A stretch of 7,289 bases of DNA from an uncultured Ruminococcus sp. (GTDB taxonomy: Bacteria; Bacillota; Clostridia; Oscillospirales; Ruminococcaceae). Of this stretch, positions 5,801 through 7,289 are shown piece by piece. The position numbers and the translations under genes are program-made. Each line of letters opens with the position of its first letter. Within the stretch, counting starts at the first letter, position 1. Location: assembly GCA_900553675.1 (NCBI GenBank), contig USEH01000111.1:1-7289 (forward strand). The letters run 5' to 3'. The notes under the pieces were generated by a model. That model searched no databases, had not been told where the DNA came from, and saw only the letters and a list, made by a program, of their open reading frames with translations.

Positions 5801-6458
5801 TTACAAGCCTTTGCAGAAGCTCGTAGTTTCCGAATACCGTCACGCCGTCTTCAATGCTTGATTCAAGACTGATATTCTTCTGCTTTATGCGCGAGTAATC
5901 CATACAAGCAAGCTCTACAAGCTCCGAAAAATTAACCTCGGTTTTAGCGTATCTGTCCGACTTTGTTTCAAGGCGGGTGAAATCAAGCATATCAGATATC
6001 ATCTTGCTCATTTTATCAGTCTGGCGGCTGATTACCTTTAATGCCTCCTCGTATTCATCAACGCCGCGCGGCTTCTCAAGAGTGTATTCGCACTGGGCGG
6101 ATATAACCGAAACCGGAGTTCTCAGCTCGTGAGAAACGTCGGAAGAAAATCGCTTTTCCGATTCAAAGGACTTATCAAGCCTTGCTATCATCGAATTGAC
6201 CGAATCCGCAAAGACATGTATTTCATCGCTTCCCTCGCCTATCTCTATTCTCTTTTTCAGATCGGAGCCGCGCTCTATCTCAGCAGTCGCTTCGGCTATC
6301 TTTTTTACCGGACGCAAAGCCCCTCCTGCCATAAGATATCCGCCAACAACAGCTATTACAACCAAGGTCGGCAAAAGCAGAAGCGTAAGCCTGACGATGT
6401 TTGAAATCTGAGAGCTTCCCGACTCCGCTGATACGCTTCCCTTGAGCCAGAGCTTCTG

Positions 6459-6462
6459 CCCC
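6459..6462 (-). other. One-base frameshift in a G run (histidine kinase)
   Basis: The minus strand reads TATGGGGCAG. With three G the frame joins LELSY to GQKLWLKG and both family halves line up; with four the frame runs on as unrelated sequence to a stop at 6280. An extra G is inferred, either real (decay or phase variation) or a sequencing error. Confidence 0.8.
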
Positions 6463-6908
6463 ATACGAAAGTTCAAGCAGCTTATCATAGACAAAATACT
6501 TAACCCCCTCATATGGGACCGAGCTTATATATCCATCAGTATAATTCAGCTCCGCAGTTGCGTATGCAATCGGGTTTTCACCATATACAAGCGAGCCGTC
6601 CTCGGCGTAGACTGCGCAGAAAACGTCGTTTCGTGAGTCCAGAAAGCCGTCGTCGATTTCAAGATATCCGCCGTTATACTCTAAATATCTGTAGCCGCTT
6701 TCGGCGTGCTCAGCGTCGTGAAGCGTTTCATGGGTACGGAAAGAAACCTCATCGGCATTGCTCTCGACCGTTAAAACAAGCTCGTCTCTTATGGTCTTGC
6801 TTAAAACCGATGAGCTGATATACAATATCGCCGCGGACATTGCAGCAGTTATCAGAACAAGGACAGCTCCGAACCATAGTGTGATTTTTAAGCGTATTGA
6901 AAGCTTTT

Positions 6909-7289
6909 TCATTTGTCTTCACCGCTTTTCAGGACATACCCAGCTCCCCTTACGGTATGGATGAGCTTAACCCTTTCGTCCTTATCAATTTTTTCACGGA
7001 GATAATTTATATAAACCGCAACGACGTTGGTTCCGCCCTCGTAGTCGAAGTTCCATATATGATCCTCGATTTTCTCCTTTGACAGGACTATTCCCTCGTT
7101 GCGCATCATATATTCCAAAAGCGCATATTCCTTTGCGGAAAGCAGTACGCTTCTTCCGGAGCGGGTGACACGGCGGGTTGAGGTATCAAGCTCTAAAGTA
7201 TCAACGCAAAGCACATTAGAACTGTGTCCGAAGCTTTTTCTTGTCATGGCGCGTATGCGGGCGCTGAGTTCTTCAAAGGAAAACGGCTT
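6909..7289 (-). CDS. OmpR/PhoB-family response regulator, N-terminus off the window
   Basis: The C-terminal 126 residues of a two-component response regulator. The right edge cuts into the end of the receiver domain, recognised by KPFSFEELSARIRAMTRK (the conserved Lys-Pro and the last helix). After a short linker comes a complete winged-helix DNA-binding domain: LELDTSTRRVTRSGR (first beta strands), LLSAKEYALLEYMMRNEG, LSKEKIEDHIW, the recognition-helix region NVVAVYINYLREKI, and the wing ending HTVRGAGYVL. The phospho-accepting Asp lies outside the window. The stop TGA overlaps the ATG of the histidine kinase (4-bp ATGA overlap), so the two are translationally coupled and almost certainly cognate. 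This gene shows no damage, unlike its partner. Regulated genes are unknown, though the PepSY gene downstream is a natural candidate. Confidence 0.95.
   Translation of the reverse strand, partial: KPFSFEELSARIRAMTRKSFGHSSNVLCVDTLELDTSTRRVTRSGRSVLLSAKEYALLEYMMRNEGIVLSKEKIEDHIWNFDYEGGTNVVAVYINYLREKIDKDERVKLIHTVRGAGYVLKSGEDK

Larger units (their letters stand above)
5784..6912 (-). pseudogene. Sensor histidine kinase, frameshifted and lacking its ATPase domain
   Basis: A membrane sensor kinase partner of the adjacent response regulator, whose stop it overlaps by 4 bp (ATGA at 6909-6912). The first frame gives a basic start MKKLSIRLK, membrane helix 1 (about 10-33), and an extracytoplasmic domain of about 115 residues up to VYDKLLELSY (residue 150). 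Removing one G from the run at 6459-6462 continues it as GQKLWLKGSVSAESG, membrane helix 2 (LLLLPTLVVIAVVGGYL), HAMP (ALRPVKKIAEATAEI), and HisKA with FSSDVSHELRTPVSV; the phospho-acceptor His is codon 6129-6131 (about residue 261 when corrected). The protein ends after about 375 residues where 460-480 is usual, just at the N-box, so the G1/G2 ATP-binding motifs are missing. It cannot autophosphorylate as written. It is called a pseudogene; misassembly is the main alternative. Confidence 0.85.

Noticed and set aside
5561..6912. A novel kinase-PepSY fusion sensor
   Set aside because: Three frame breaks, a missing catalytic domain and wrong membrane topology make a functional fusion unlikely.
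6129..7082. Plus-strand open frames opposite the kinase and response regulator
   Set aside because: The minus strand carries recognisable HAMP, HisKA and winged-helix motifs, so the plus frames are shadows.
1..7289. CRISPR arrays, tRNA or rRNA genes, transposases, phage or defence genes
   Set aside because: None seen on either strand; the only tandem repeats are protein-coding PepSY domains.

Overview
The window looks like a piece of a low-to-mid GC Bacillota chromosome, most likely a gut clostridium of the Ruminococcaceae/Oscillospiraceae type. This is inferred from the style of the proteins (Pgk, TrmL, a PdxK-family kinase, a DUF624 membrane protein, a SpoIIM-like protein, a two-component system with PepSY repeats), strong AGGAGG-type ribosome sites and A/T-rich sigma-A-type promoters. 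No species can be named from the sequence alone. All genes but one are on the minus strand.

Layout, left to right. (1) 1-1067: phosphoglycerate kinase, cut by the window edge at its C-terminus, with a near-consensus promoter at 1125-1153. (2) 1232-1258: a diverged second copy of the last nine codons of trmL, stranded between pgk and trmL. (3) 1290-2732: trmL (tRNA wobble 2'-O-methyltransferase) preceded by a pyridoxal/pyridoxamine kinase, probably co-transcribed from an extended -10 promoter at 2791-2819. (4) 2893-3072: a divergent 59-residue YtxH-like membrane protein, the only plus-strand gene, followed by two back-to-back hairpins (3074-3140). (5) 3205-4711: a two-gene membrane-protein operon, SpoIIM-like then DUF624/YesL-like. 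(6) 4755-4793: a strong rho-independent terminator closing the next unit. (7) 4848-7289: a two-component locus, consisting of an OmpR-type response regulator (cut by the right edge), a sensor kinase overlapping it by 4 bp, and a protein of four tandem PepSY domains with a His/Asp/Cys-rich tail.

The most notable region is the last one, because it is broken in three places. The kinase has a one-base frameshift in a G run (6459-6462). The kinase stops about a dozen residues into its ATP-binding domain at a junction (about 5784-5800) where sequence switches, out of frame, to the middle of the PepSY protein. The PepSY protein has its own one-base shift in an A run (5616-5621). The simplest reading is a deletion that removed the kinase ATPase domain and the start of the PepSY gene, together with pseudogene decay. 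Sequencing or assembly error is the main alternative, especially for the two homopolymer shifts. I did not find a clearly new system; the best leads are this collapsed sensor locus, the trmL tail relic, and the metal-ligand-rich PepSY tail.
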